This document shows, piece by piece, positions 38,739-53,600 of a stretch of DNA of 64,000 bases (its first letter is position 1; the number at the start of each line of letters is the position of its first letter). The DNA is from Climacium dendroides. Lineage: Eukaryota > Streptophyta > Bryopsida > Hypnales > Climaciaceae. A program made the position numbers and the translations under genes. The notes under the pieces are model-generated. The model worked only from the letters and a program-made list of their open reading frames with translations, had not been told where the DNA came from and made no database searches. The stretch is from positions 25,003,538 through 25,067,537 of the forward strand of contig OX467091.1 in assembly GCA_950106755.1 (NCBI GenBank). The letters run 5' to 3'.

Positions 38739-38943
38739 ATAGAATAGTGTATCAGAATAGAAAGTAGTATTTTTCTTACCCCAAGTTTGCATGGTAGTAT
38801 AGTAACCATCCTGCCACTCTGACGAATTTCGACGCGTGTTTAATAGCTACTGATGGTGCCGAATATTCGGCACCATATTATCCAGTGGATGAAATGATGC
38901 CAAATATTCGGCACCATTCTGTGTGCTACTGAATGTTATGATC
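38739..38943. other. Junction sequence between the duplicated units
   Basis: These 205 bases match neither unit end. They contain a perfect 24-bp palindrome at 38853-38876 (half-site ATGGTGCCGAAT) and a second copy with two changes at 38894-38917. They may be filler DNA from the rearrangement or an insertion remnant. Confidence 0.75.
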
Positions 38944-39642
38944 ATTCAAAGGTTAACCTAAATAATGTATTTTTATAAAATCAACTGAACCCCTAAAGTT
39001 AACCCCTAAAGGACGGAGCACATCTCGGGTAAAAGTTGTCAAAATAGTTGCCATCTTTTATAGAGTTGTCCACCAATTCTTAGTAAGAATCCAAACATTT
39101 CCTCTCTAAGAGTCAGTCTCTCATTTAAGATTTGTGATTAAACCGCTAAACAAAGGCTTGGCAACACAAATTCACCACATTGTTCATTACATTCACCCCT
39201 GGTTTCCAATGAACAAAGTGAGCACCCCCACTTTGAATGACTTCAAGAAAAACTCTATTATATTTTCCTCTTCCCTTGGCAGGATACTGTGGGAGCATTG
39301 CAAACCACAGGCCAGAGTTTTGACAGTATCACCTTCAGAATCCTCTTCAATATCACCTTCATCATCTTCAACGTAAAAAACACAATCGCTGTCCTGAACT
39401 GCGCGTCCCACTTCTGAGTATGTGCGGCTAATCCTGCAGAAAAATGCTGGCAGGAATGATCGAGGACTACTAAGATGCTCCAGCTCCCGAAATGCTCTGC
39501 TAATTTGGTACGTACACCCAACTGCAAATGAATCCTGCTTCTGGTTGAGAGGTCCACAGCTGGAGGATTGATTCCGCTTCTGTTTGCCCAAGTCTTCAGA
39601 TGGAAGTCTAATTGTCTTCGGAGAACACCCAAGCATGCAGGA

Positions 39643-42600
39643 TTATTTAGATTTCTTTAAATTCTCGTCGATGAATCTTTTGCAGTCAGTATTTTTCCCT
39701 CTCAAAAATTTCAGGATGTCATTTGCAATCTGTCAGAGAAAGCACAAAGCGTCAGCAGAACAATCTTTAGACTGGGGTCTTAGCACATTGGAATCAGAAT
39801 CATCCTTATGATGATAAGACCTCAAGCGTGTCCAAAAACTATCACTCGATTGTAACAGGGAACGAAAAAGAACGAAGCCTTGGACATCTCAGAGTCTTTC
39901 GATTCCATTCCAACATTGACGAGGATGCATCCTCTCCAGTGACAAAGATGTTGCAAGTGTAAATTTAAAGCACCAGCTATTCATGGAAATAGAAAACTGA
40001 CTTGCTAAAGAAATTAAAGAATCTAAGATACAAAATTAGCGTTAGCAAGGATTGAGGACAAAGGTATAGCACTTACATCCTCAGAGTCCTTCTGAGAACG
40101 CAAATAGATGAGAGCGTCCAGAGTACCGGCGTGATAAATAGCAGCACATACTTGCTTTGTTGGCCCATTCGCAGCCAACAGCTTCATCAAAAATGCAGCT
40201 TGCCACTTGTGCCTGCTCGTCTCACCATCGTATATTGTATTATTTAATGCTTCTAATATGTCGCAGTTAAAGATTGCAGTGCAGGCAGCTCCACCGGTTT
40301 TTGGATCTTGAGCGACGGCTGTCTGCTCCCCGTTTATAGGGACAAACAAACAAATTAAAAGGTTTTCGTAAATCCAAAAAGAAAACCGGCTTGTTGAACA
40401 AAAATAAAGTGATTATATTCTTGGTAAGTCTCGCGGGCCTAAACACTCAGGACACAACCCGGTATTCCCACAAGGAAGCGAAGAAAAAAATATATACAAT
40501 GCGAAGAGTATGCCGCTAATATCAACCAGTATGAAATTGATCAACACACCCATGAAAACGGACTCTAGATTCTTTTCGTGCACAATCTTGAGCTCGTCGC
40601 GGGTCGGAGGTACCAAAAGCTACAAAAAGGGGATAGGCGTTGGCCACTCACTATAAGCCAAATGTGCTCTCCACAATGGATGTCAGACTTTTGAATCTAG
40701 TTATCGGTTACCATCAACAGTGAAGAAGGATAAGTTCTAACAAATGCAACGACCCTTCCACTCCAGAGAGAACAAATTCAGAGGCCAAAAAACTGGGAAG
40801 CAATGGAAGGGAGGCTCTGGATCCTCACACGAGCATTCAGTGGTGAGGATGAACTAACCAGAATTATGATCGTAAGATTTCTGACATCAGACGAATTGGC
40901 ATCCAGCTTTAAAATAGAGCCTAGAGATCTGATTCCTCCATTGAGAAACACCCTTCTACAGTCGGGATCATCCATAAACTTCACGAGTGCCTTGACAGCA
41001 AGCTCAGTCACCGTTGACAACGAACTGCCGTGCTCAGAAAGAACCTTCAGCAGCAGATTTACAGCACCAGCCTCACATAGATGACTACAAGCGACTGGCC
41101 CTGAATACAAACGCATTAAGCTTAGAACAGTCTTTTTTCAAGTCTTCAAATCCATTCACAAGGAGAACTTCGCAAAGGACAGAGATAAGAACTACGATTA
41201 ACTAGGTCCTATTTCGTACTCTTGAAGTATTTAACAATCAACACAATTGGAAAAGCATACAACTGAAAAATGGATTCACCGTATGAAGCACTACTACTTT
41301 CTTGCTTCTCATCGATTGCATTAAACAAATTGAACCATTCGAAAAAAGTAATGTGGTCCTCAAGACTCTTAATTCCCGACTGTTGTTTTGCACGATAAAA
41401 GATATATGAAATGACGAAAAAACAAAAAAAATTGGTAGCAAGCATTCTGAAATCTTGTTGTATGGCTATTTGACACATGGATGGTCGACTACTTCAAAAC
41501 TGAATGGAACTCGTAACACTGGTTTTAAGGCGGCAAAGAAATTAGGAGGAACGGACCAGCAAAGCTCAAGTTTCTGATAAGAATAAGCATATTCTTCATA
41601 CTCCCCGTGTTCTCCCTGAATTCGTCGTTTTTAGGAAGTTCACACAGCAAAACACCAATCCTGTGGTCCAAAAATACATTCAGGATCTTATGATAACTGG
41701 AATCTCGACTCGTAACTCCATCTAGAAAGACACTACCCATGTCCGCCAAAATTTGCAGCACCAGATCCCGCACCTGTTGCAACAAATGCATATCAGTGAC
41801 TAATGCCATGACATAATCACCACTAAGTCTACCAGACAAAAATGTATGAATTGAAGAATACAATTGTCTCAGCAAACCTCCAGTGACGAATAAATGTTAG
41901 TATATGCACAAAAGATCCTGTAACTAACGCTGCAGAATAGACAGGAACTAACGATTAATAGTACCTCTCTTGGTTGAAACATGTACACATGGGTGAGATA
42001 AGTCACTTTTGACAAAAAACAGCATATTTTCGAGAGAAAATTATGGCAAACCAATAATGAGACGAAAGAATAAACTGACTGGTGAACGTTTTGAATCCTC
42101 CCTTCTTGGTCAAGACAAACTCATCAAAACAATTGAAAAATAATTATTCGCTAACAAAGCAGTCTCTACAGGATATTCTGAAGGAAGGTCTAGTATGAAG
42201 AGAAAAATCCCTTACCTGAGTGTCAATTTCCCTATCCTTCAGAAATCGTATGAGAGTTATTTGACCCCGCTCTTCATGAATTGCATGCCGCCCCTTCTTT
42301 CCAGTTACAAAGGCTGCAAGTGCCTTCAGAAACTCAAGATGGCTTTGTGACCTGTCTTTAGAATCAAGATATTTGATCAAATTGGAAGAGGCATCTATCA
42401 TTTTGTACTGTCGTTTTAAATCCTCATTGGAATTGAGCTGCGGGTACAATTTCGCAATAACTGCTGCAGCAGCTCCCTTCCCATCAATTGTAGGACAACG
42501 CTCGAGAAGGATCAACAGCGCTCCAACGCTGAGAGAGCAAGCAACGATCTGATCCAGTCCATCAGGAGTGGAGCAAACGCTTGCCAAACCAAGGGCCATT

Positions 42601-45600
42601 TCAGGACTGGCAAACTCCCGGTCAATGCTTCCCATTGCTATTTCCACAAATCCAGCTTGCAGCACATCGCCTCGAGTCCTTGCATGGGTTAAAAGACTCA
42701 GCAAGCCTTGCGTCGCTGCATCCTTTGAAATATTTTCTGCAAGGGACACTAAAAGAAAAGTGTGACCGTTAGCTTTGGTCACCGCTTCCTGCACATAACA
42801 ACACACCAAAGTCTCAGTACAGTCGATCCATTACAAGAATCTAAAATGGCGCATAAAATTCAAAAAGAGCGGCCGCAACACCCTTCGAAAAGGAATCCAC
42901 ACGTCTTTGAGCACAGTAAGATTCTCATAAATGAAAACAAATACATACCTCACAGCCAGTCCCACTTTTACACAGCAGACCCAGCACAATAGTCAGCAAC
43001 TTCTTGTGTTCAATCGTACCAAGCCTTTGCACAAATTCGACGACAATACTCAGACCAGCACCGGCAATCCCAACGCGGACATCGTCGTCCCCTTCTGTTG
43101 CCATGATGAGCAGCGCAGAAGCAGATTTTTGACAGCTAGGATTTTCAGCGTCTCTGTCTAGACAATGGAGTACAGCCGTCAATGCTGCTGGTGTCTCCAT
43201 AAACTTCTTGGCATTTGCTGCACTCTCTTTGACCATCAAATCCAAAAACCCAGCAGCCGCATCTCTGACATGGCTTGGCCACTTTGGATGAAGAAAACCG
43301 AGAATGATCTTAAATGGAAGCTCCTCCGTCTGGATCGCAACACTTGGAGAGAAAAGATACAACGCAAGAAGAGCATCTTTTTGGCAGTCCACTTCCTTGT
43401 CATTCAACAAATCCTGCAGGGAGTGATAGAAAGATTTTACATCACATACAAAATTACAAGTAATACCAAACTACATGACTGGGATAAATCGCTGATTCAT
43501 CCAACCGAACAAATTTGAGAGGGTAAAAACTTAGATGAATTAATCAACCCTGAAGAAACCATTGTATATGACCTAATAATTGTGAATAAACAACATTCCC
43601 CTATTGTGAGTGAGTATGCAGTAGGTCGTGGTAGAGTTCGTCACCAATGGACTCATAAAAAGCAAAAGAAATAAAACTCCGTACATAATATTCAATCCCA
43701 TCATAGACATAATTCAAGAATTCAAACTTGGAACCATGTGGCTGCCAAACCAACAGACCCACCAGGATTCTAGTCTAGTAGGCTAGCTTGCTCACAACAT
43801 TTGGTCACGTTATAAAAGTGAAGGAATCAGTAAGAAAATAAGAAACAAGATGACAAAATCCGTCTGCCCAAAAAACAAATACAGAGTAAGGAATTCTTCA
43901 CAAACCATAAGTGCATCAATGCACTCTGTCCGCTCTATCTCAGAGTTGTGCAGCTTCCCCGTGGCGAACTTCAGAAACCTACTGGACACTTGGGCTCGAC
44001 AAGCTGGAGACTGGGACTTCGCCAACTTGACCAGAATTGCAACCTCTCCAAAAGCCGTGGGACGCTGACAAATGCTTTGTTTGTCAATATGATCAAAAAC
44101 TTCCAGAATCCCAACTTTAAACTCATCCGGAACCCCTGAGTTTGGCTCCAACAAGACTTCGAGTGTACTTCGCTCTACGACGTTTTCGGTGAGCATAGCT
44201 TCAAATGAGTCCTTTCCATGTGTCACACAGAAACACAGCAGTCTCACAGACAGACCCAAGAGCCGCTTCAAATCATTCAATTCTTGCTCAGTTGCCCCAG
44301 AATCCGAAAGCTGCATTATTTCGGATCCGGTCGACTCCATCATCTTCAACAGGCACAAACACAAGCCTTCAGTGATACCCTCTTTGTACAACTCACACAG
44401 TTTCGTCATCAAGCTGATAATGGCCATCCTTCCGGGAATAGTAGAGTGGGAAATGAGACTATCAGTGACCATAAGCTCCAACAACTGACTCTGAAGTTCC
44501 AAGCAGATCTCCAGTGTCGGTAAACGCCCAAGGACCTGAGTGTCCAAGATAACCAGTGTATCCTTCGCCAAATTCTTTAGGAAAGTGTCGGCGAGCCCTT
44601 CAGGTCAAATACCCAAGGTCAGTATTGGACACCACAACTTGCACTCAATGAGCACATGAAAATTCTTGAAACAGTAACGTAACCACACCTAATTGTGACA
44701 CTCTAAGCGGTGAGCATACTTTGTGCATTCGGAATGGACATACTCTAAAATACTCTTGATAGCAAATCAAAAAGTATTTCAATGCACAAACAGAAATAGA
44801 TAACATAAGCAAATCTTATAAGAGTTCAAAGTCTTATTGCTAGTTGATGTAAAACTGATAAAAGCACTAACGTTATCAAAATCAGTATGAGTTCATTGCG
44901 CAAGATTCTGAAGTGTGTCGCATTGAGATGCGTGTTGCAATCACGTGTATGACCTCCCCCGGCCAGGAAGGATTGACCCCCTCATTGCCCAAGCCAAGGG
45001 TTAATACAAAAAATTGCCCCGTATTTTGTGCTTGATCAATTTTATATTTCTTCATGTCTTAGCTAATTTGGGGTCTATCATTCCAATATGAATTCAAAAT
45101 TTCCAAATCTAATAATGGGTGGCAAATACAAAATTCCAGCGTGTTCCCAGGGATAAACGGGGGGCCAATAAGGGGGTAAATCCTGACCGGCCGGACTCCC
45201 CCAATAAGATGCTCCCATTCATTTACGAGTAGTGGCATTGTTTCTCTCAACATCGTCATAATTCCCATCAACTCATCTTCTTCTAAACAGTAACAATTTC
45301 TGCAACGGTGTCAATATCAAAGATTGTGTCGAATCTCAGACGAATAGACCAGAACATCGGTTTGGAAATGCACACCTCTGCGCAACAATTTTATCAAAGC
45401 TGCTACAGTCAACTGAGCCTTATCGCCTGAGCTCTCAGAACACTTTGCCAGGCGTTGCAACATTTTGAGACCAAGATCATTTGCTCCTTCTAGATGCTTC
45501 ATGCTCTGACTCGGGGCATCCAAGTTCAAAAACGCGCCCAATACGGGAAGAAAACCGTCATACCTGTACAATGCCTTCCGAACCTGTCGCATGGCAACAA

Positions 45601-48532
45601 AACGGGACATTTGCAGCGACTTAAAATGACTTACACGACAATGATACTTTGGCAGAGTAGAAGGTCAGATGGAGGATGCAACAGCCAAGTCAACACCTCT
45701 CAAATCCTAGCACGTAGAAGTTGGACAAAAATGTTTCGACAACGAAACAAAGCATCATGACACGGAATGAACTTGCAATACCTGTTTGTTCACCAAAATG
45801 TTACCAACAGTCTCAGCAGCTAGGAGAGAAATACTGTTAAGACTCCCATCCTTCATTAACGAGATAAAAAAGTCCAACGAGTCAGAGACTTCGAGAATGA
45901 TTTTATCGTCAGACCCGACTCCTTTATCAGATGTAAGGACCACCATTAACTTCATCTGCAGAGAGAGACAGATTAAAGTGTCATACAGAGATATCCACCA
46001 GAAAACAGAATTCATAGAAGATTTTAGTCCAACTAATACTTCGTAACACACATGAAGTAACTTCGAATATCTACCTTGTCATTCTAAGGCTTAGAGTGCC
46101 CGTACCACTGTTGCCAACACGATATACACATAAGGGTGGAACTGAGAACTACAGAAATGCATTGACAACAGTGCGTACCGCAAGCTTAGAATATTGTGTG
46201 TCCCCGGCTAGTTTTAGAGCTGCAGGTATGGCTTTTATAACTGTTGGTAGACCTGGCGGAGCCGCTGGAGCTAGAATGTATTTAGCACTGAACACTGCAG
46301 ACGGACCACCTGGTCGGGATGCACACTTGATAAGATGAGAAAAACCTTCCCGGACTTTTGGTGAAGACGTTGAACTCAGATATTCTAATCCGATCTGCGC
46401 TTCTCTCTCCAAATCTGGGTCATCCCTTGAATTCGACGGATCGGCCGACCGTTCTGCTGCCAGTCGTCCTTCTGCCCTTACAAAGCTTTTTCAGCCAGAT
46501 TTCAGATTTCAGAAAATTTTTATATTGGTGCTAAAACATACACACAATATTCAAACTTCTTTTTAATTCAAGAGAGGATATTACTCCAACGGCCCACTCC
46601 ACCAAGTTAATCCAAAGCTTAGTGATGACCTTGGATACTATGATATAAACTAGCATAAGCGAACTTACTCGATAAAATTAGTTCAAATCTTCGTGTGTTC
46701 AAGAATTTGACATCTCCTATACTTAGTGAGCCCTCATCCAACAGACATGAAAATAGAAAATTCCATGATAATACACATTACTTACTGATCCAACTTCCAA
46801 CGGCTCTGGGACCCAAAGGCTCCACTAGACGATCCAAAGGAATCCGGGAGCTCATCAATACACATTCCAAAGACCTCCTGGTCAAATTGAAGGCCCAGTC
46901 TCAAAATCTCTTCATCCAGGTTTCCTTGGAGCATCACAAACACAAGGCTCATCTCCGGTCGTGTCTCTACTGCCGTGTGCATGCACAGCAAGGCTATTAG
47001 GATCGTCCTCAACACCTCGGTCTCTTCAATTGCATGAAGATTTAGAGCCGGATCAATGAACTCTTTGATTCTCCCTTGACTGTGTAATTCCCTTGCCTAG
47101 TAATACCACAGGCGACACTCATGGTTAGTTACTCATGATGCACAAGGCGAACTTCAAGTACTCAGGATATTCAACCAGAAACCAGCCAATGCTCCCAGTG
47201 ATTTTCAAAAATACACATATTGTTCATGCAAATGAAACTCACCCACTCTCCAAGATCACGTTGACCCTCAGGCAACGTCGGGTCGAAATTTCTTCTCCCA
47301 CTCACAATCTCAAGAAGCAAGACTCCAAAATTGTAGACATCAACTTTCTCACTTACTTCTCCTGAAGTTCCATACTCAGGGGCTAAATAACCTCTGCATG
47401 ATGGATGCGAGCATCAATAGATCATCCCGAAATTGTCATGGCAAAGCTGACAAAAATTGCATTAGGTGGCAGAAAGAACACAACATCCAACAATTTCAAG
47501 CTAAAGAATGACACACATCAAAAAACCAAATATTCCTCGCAAATAATTGATTGCTTCATCCTTACATACCAAACGTTCAATCATGAAGTCGCTATATGTT
47601 ACAGCAGAGCTTACAGAGATAAGGCGCCTAGTCGTGGTGACTGAAAGTCGCTTACAGTGTTCGAAGATAATAAAACTGATTGCAAACCTGAAATTTTGGG
47701 CTCAAGATTCTGATCCAACATTATGTTGCATCGTCTTATGTGGCGGTGAATGATCCTTGGTTGAGCCAGAGAATGCAAATAATAAATGCCATTAGCCACT
47801 CCCAGACATATATTTCGGCGTACAGGCCAGGTCAAATTTAGGTCATCTTCTGAACAAATCCGTCCAAGGTAAAGTTAGAATCCCTACTGAAAGTTATCTA
47901 TCACAAAAACAGTCAATAAAAGTACCAATTCAATGAAAAACTGATGAAATCATCCGCTTTCAACTAACGTTAGTTTACTGAAAACTCCTCTTCTCAATCC
48001 AGACTCACCAGAAAGACATGTATCCAACGTATCATTTGGCATGTACTCGAAGACAAGTATAGCCTCCCCCTCCGCATAGCAAAAGCCCACAGTCCGCACC
48101 AAATTCTTGTGGTGAAGGCCGGCCAACAACTCCACTTGAGCCTTGAACTCACCAAGGTCTTGAAAATTCTCTTCGAGTAACCGTTTTACTGCAACCGTCT
48201 CACCTGTGTCAATTGTAACACCCTTGTATACCTGCCAAAGACATTTCTAGTCGTCAAGAATGCTATCCAAATGTCTATCCACAAAACACGTCAAATACCG
48301 AATGCTTTCACAATAGTTGCGGTGGGTTGTCAAGCACTATGTGCACTAGATTTCATCATGAGCAAGATACCTATCACCACCATACTTCACCATGCGATAC
48401 AACAAGGCCAAGTAGACTTCTAACACACCATAGTGAGAGCTTTCCAACTCAGCAAATTGTCCTTGCTGAATTTGTTTGTCATTCTCCAGATCTCATCCAA
48501 ACTGAAGCAACGAGGAGCTCTGGCCCATGTAG
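39643..48532 (-). CDS. Pseudokinase fused to a long ARM-repeat region, copy B
   Basis: Same sixteen-exon structure as copy A: 48429-48532, 48009-48231, 47615-47849, 47243-47393, 46786-47096, 46179-46476, 45782-45955, 45376-45619, 43906-44597, 42949-43413, 42216-42788, 41557-41773, 40859-41100, 40548-40619, 40077-40322, 39643-39729. All splice sites and the reading frame are kept; two one-codon indels (FDQEVFG; ENPSC) do not disturb it. The pseudokinase shows the same degenerate loop, HRH and DFQ. Amino-acid differences from copy A cluster in the ARM exons (for example DTQLLHQ versus DMHLLQQ at the 41557-41773 exon edge, and YKMIDAS versus GEMIDAC), while the pseudokinase exons are nearly invariant. 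Both copies therefore look capable of encoding protein. Confidence 0.72.
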
Positions 48533-48828
48533 CTGAATAGCAATCACTCCAAAACGAATCGTCACAATCAAATTTCCTCAACGGAACACAATCAAGTCAG
48601 ATACAATTGGCATAGATTTGAGTTGAATCCGCTACCACTTGCTCCCGAGTGAACACTCATTTCAAAGGACAAACAATTGAAAGCACCTCTTTTCTATTCA
48701 TGCGTCTGCCCGACCTGGGAAATATTCCTTGACTTCAACACTATGAAAAAGAAAGCCGGGACATTCCTGGAAATAAATGAGCACTCTCTAAAAAGGAAAA
48801 AGCATCCAAGGTTCCAAAGAACAAGACA

Positions 48829-50659
48829 CTAACATGTGATAAAATAGCCGCATTGCAAATGTCTCAACTCCGCGCAGATGTCAGCAAAACTTGGGCGTTG
48901 GCGGGGATCAGGGTTCCAACATTTCTTGATCAAAGTCCTCAACCCCTCCGGACATTGATTTGGTAATTGTGGACGATCACCAGCCAGTATCTTCCTTCTC
49001 ACTTCGTTAGACTTCAAAGTGGATGAAAAAGGTACTTGGCCGCTCAAAACTTCGTAGCACAACATTCCAAAGCTGAAGACATCAACTTTGAATGGATACT
49101 GCAACCGCTCCTCACATTCGGACAACTCTATTTCATCATGGTTATTTGCGAGTTTGATCATTTCCGGAGCCATCCACCTCGTGGTACCTTGGTTTAGGGT
49201 TAGACTGGAAGCCGTCGCGCTGTTTTCCCTGGTTCTCGATAACCCAAAATCGGCCACCTTAACCTGGATGCAGGTGACATCTACTCCTTTCGTTTTCACA
49301 AGTCTCACCAGGATATTACCCGACTTCAAATCTCTGTGCACAATCTTATTCTGGTGGAGGAAGGAAACCCCTTCTGCCACCTGTGCGATGATGTGCATTG
49401 CTTCGGAAATGCTGAAAGGATTATCATCCGCAGAACACCCTTCCAGTCTGCCTTGGATGAGAGTAGAAAGATCACTGTCCATCAGTTCCATGACGATGTA
49501 ACATTTGTGCAAATGACTCCTATACCAAAGCAAGGATACAATATTGGGATGGCACAATCCTTCTAAGATTGATACCTCACGCATCAAATCTTCAACACTC
49601 GCCCCATGAAAAGTCTTTTTGGCAACATCAGTCCCCAACCATGTTGCTTTGTACACGGTGCCAAACGAACCACCCCCCAATCTCTGCAATTGATGTAGAC
49701 CCTCATCGAGAATCTCAAAATAAGAAGATTCGTTTGATCCCAGCAAGGCAGGATTGGGGAATTGCCTTGGGCTTTTCAACCTTTCTCGTAGAAATGTAGC
49801 CAGCTGTAAGTCTATACTACTTGTTCTGCTGGACTCAACCATGACATTCAAATCCGCAAATAAACTCGCTTCATCCAGTTTAGCCTTCTCTTTGACGATT
49901 TGAGCCTCGGTGTCCCTCACAAGGACAACTTCAGCCACTTCCACACTTGGTAGTGCTACAAATTTCTTCCTGTTCGAAAAGATGATCGAGCACAACTCCA
50001 AATCCAAACCCAAGGACAAAACGTGCTCCGACACATTTGCCAGCATGATGGCAGATTGAATCCACGGATCTTTGCAACAACCAGCGATTAAGTTCTCAAC
50101 TTCCTTACCCAAAGCAAGGAGCAACTTGAGAATCTCCAGAGACCGCACCGTGTCCTCAGCTGAGACAGATGGAGAGTACCATGTACTGATGAGCTCTAAG
50201 AATGAGGCCGCGCTTTGTGCAGCCATCTTCAATTTGTCAGCAAGATATTTACATTGCTCATGGTTGACCTTAAGCACAGAGGAACTTCTGGTCATCCTAT
50301 CCACTTGATCCATACATTCTCTAGTGAGCTTCAAGAAAAGCTCGGGGGTTTCAACTGAAACAAGTGAACAAACACCACGAATGAGTGTCAGTCAACTGTG
50401 CCGACGTCAAGTTAGGGCAGGCAGTAGAGACAAACATATTGTACACAATATATCCGAACTTGGGAGCAGAAAGGAAGCAAGATTCAATTAAATCCTCCAA
50501 TCGATGTATGTCACACGAGTAACCATGCAAACAAGAATCAAACAGGAAACTCTCTGCCACCAATATAGGATCACATGACATTATTCAAGGCTCATGAGGC
50601 TTACCCAATTCAGTCGTAAATAACCTGGACAAAGTTGTCTTCAAGATACGGGAGGCCAT
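48829..50659 (-). CDS. Kinase with N-terminal helical (MLKL/HeLo-like) region, copy B
   Basis: Exons 50605-50659 and 48829-50354 encode 526 residues with all catalytic motifs of copy A (GGGSFG, VAKK, HRDLKSGN, DFG, APE). The only protein change I see relative to copy A in residues 26-526 is SSIDLQ for SSVDLQ. The stop codon again overlaps the potential donor T|GTTAGT at 48834/48833, followed by the pseudokinase exon acceptor at 48533. Predicted cytosolic Ser/Thr kinase; a role in immunity or cell death is only inferred from the architecture. Confidence 0.88.
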
Positions 50660-53600
50660 GACTAAGATACGTGCTTAATCTGCACCCACTACTCGAAAGC
50701 TTCAAGTCATGAAAGGCCCACTTGTTTTCTTATTGGAATTGGGTGAACGTTGGGAGCACCAAAAACAAATGTGCAACGACTCATTCTTGCCTCCTGAAAC
50801 AATATGCATATAAACTTCTTCCTGAACCTGCAATACAGAGCAGAAAGCACAAGTGGACCCTTAACTAGCGGGTACAGACATGGTCTCCTTCGGTTCACAT
50901 GGTTAGTATCAATTATTCATTAGATTCTATCATTGCTTCAGCATATAAACCTACAAGTCAACATTCAAGAGCTTCTCGATCGGAGAACACAAGCCCGTAC
51001 TCTTCATCACCGCCGGCTGCTCTTTAACTGGGCACCAGTTGTTAGGCTCCTTAGATTCATTGGTTATTGCTAGATAAACTACCAAGACTTATGTTCTTGA
51101 TATCTCAAGTCTCGTTATCACTGAATATGATATCCGTCATATCAATGCCAAGCTCAAATGTGCCTCCTACTCGTACACATGTTCTCTAGACATGTAAAGA
51201 ACTCTTTGAATCAAACTACAACTTTCACTATGTCATTACAAGCGGTGATAACTCAGATCCACTGCCAACCAACGTTGCAAAACGTAAAATTCATGGTACT
51301 AGCTTACTACAATGGAACTCTTGCGATTCTAGATTACTTCAGCCTGCAATACCCCGTGTGTAATGACAAATTCCACTACTCTCAAAGGAAATTTCGAGAA
51401 TCAAAGACAACGGGGCAAAACAAACGGACTACTGAACAGAGCAAGCCGTTCCATCACGATCTTGAGATGAACCAGCAATGGTGAGAACTAGTTCAAAAGC
51501 AAACTACCGACAATTGAGCAATTTAGCTTTTGCCTTCACCGACAATCGACACCACCAAAGATCTCAAAGCTCCTCATATCATCCACCGTTTCAAATTAAC
51601 CTCACAATCACAGCAAAGAAGGTCAGCACTTACAATCAGAATCCGTGCATCACGAGCTCATCCAAACCTTCTCTTTCTTGTCCGCCACCCGCTGAAACGC
51701 ATTCACCGCTCTCATTTCGAAGTATGCCGACGAAGCATACTAAATTGTCGGTGGGCGCACCTAGAAACAAAACCCTAAGAGACTCACAGCCCTTCGCTCT
51801 ACTCAATTTCCAATGTGGAAATCAGAATACATGACGAGAGATGACACCCCTGTTGGCCACATCCTACCTTTCCAACATCATAGCCCCTAGAGACACAGCT
51901 CCATTCTCTTTTCCAACGATCGGCCATAACGAAGGATCGGTGAATAAGAAGAATTTGAAGAAGCAGTTCTCATGATGACAAGCAACATCGGAACCGACAG
52001 TCTGCTCGACGCCGACAGCTTTCAATTCGCTATCACCCCTCTGGCATTGGGAAGAAATGGAGGAGATTCGCGAGGTAATTGCGAAGGCTAGAAAAAGGAA
52101 ACCTTAACAGCAAGCGCTCTCCAACAGAGACAGCGGTATTCTCGTGATTAAGCTTCGATCAATGATGTCGTTAGGCGTCACAAGGACAGCAAGAGACAGG
52201 AGAGAGAGAGATCTCCACGCAGCTTTGCACTCAAAGCATTCAAAATACTACATCGGTAAGGGGGCGTTCCACTAAAGAATGAGCCCGCGTAATTGCCAGA
52301 AAAACAACGAAGAGCTGCAACAGTAGCACTGTACCGACAAGCGCGCTTCCCAGTTTTCATAGATCTGACTGAAATTCGCTCCATTGCTACTTAAAACTTT
52401 CAGTAGCTAAATGTTCACTGGAAAAAATCCTTACAAAAATTAGATTTTAGCCAAGACTGCACCAACAGTAGAATTTGATAGTCAATTTGCAACTCTTCCA
52501 CATTGGAATTAGCATCTATTTTGTCAGTTTTGTGTTATAGTACTCTCAATAATTCTTTACAACTTGCAAAATCCTCCTTTCTCTATTTTTGTTCAATACT
52601 ACTCACTCTCAAGGTAGCCAAAGTTGATGCCTATTTGTCTTGAAGGTAGCATAATATTGCACTAAATTCCATAAATTAGTTCTAGGATCAGTGGTTTGGA
52701 CTTCCAATTGAAGTCTCATTCACAGTCGAGGGGTGGGTGATTGATCCCCTCATGGTACGCCCCTCCAAACGCACCATTCACCCTAAACCACCGTCTTCAT
52801 TCTATGTACATCTCCAAAATCAATTATGTACTTCTATGGAAGAAATACTTTTAGATCCAAACTTTGTTCCTACATAATTTTTGCATGTAACTTAGTATCC
52901 AAATGTCACGTTCTTTGGTGCATTAGAACCTCCTTTCACTTACTAATAAGGAAATATGAAAATTTGAATAGTCTATTAATAGTAATTAGGCATAGTAGCT
53001 ATTGCTCCAACCAAGGGTAATGTAAAAATTTCCCTCTATTTTGTGCTATGTTAGTTTTGTATATCTTCATTTCTCCTTCACACCTATAAATTTACAATGT
53101 ACAAATTTTCTCATGGGTGGCAAATAAGAACTTTCAATGTTTTATCTAAGAGTAATTACGGGATAATAAGGAGGTTGATTTAGTTCTCATCCACCATACT
53201 AAATAGTGAAATTAAGTTGCTCCACACTAATTTTGCAACAGTTCATACTACATAAATATTTAATGCTATTATATAAGAATGCACTACTTTTGAATCATGG
53301 TACTTTACTCATAATGCACCCCTATAAGCCTATCTAACCATCAATGACAGTAACAAATATTTCAAGGAGCATTTTAGTACATCTTGAATAAGGGATGCAT
53401 TTAGAATATGCGTACTTTAAACGGAGACTACCTTAGATATTGTTGTAATTGAAATTCATAAACCTCCATGTGTACATTTGAAAATATTTGTAGAAGTATT
53501 TGCTAACATTGATGGCTTGTAAAGTAACTTTCTTGAGGTAAAACAACCTAATTTCACTATTTAGTATATGCATAGTATTACAAAAATATGTTGCTATTTC

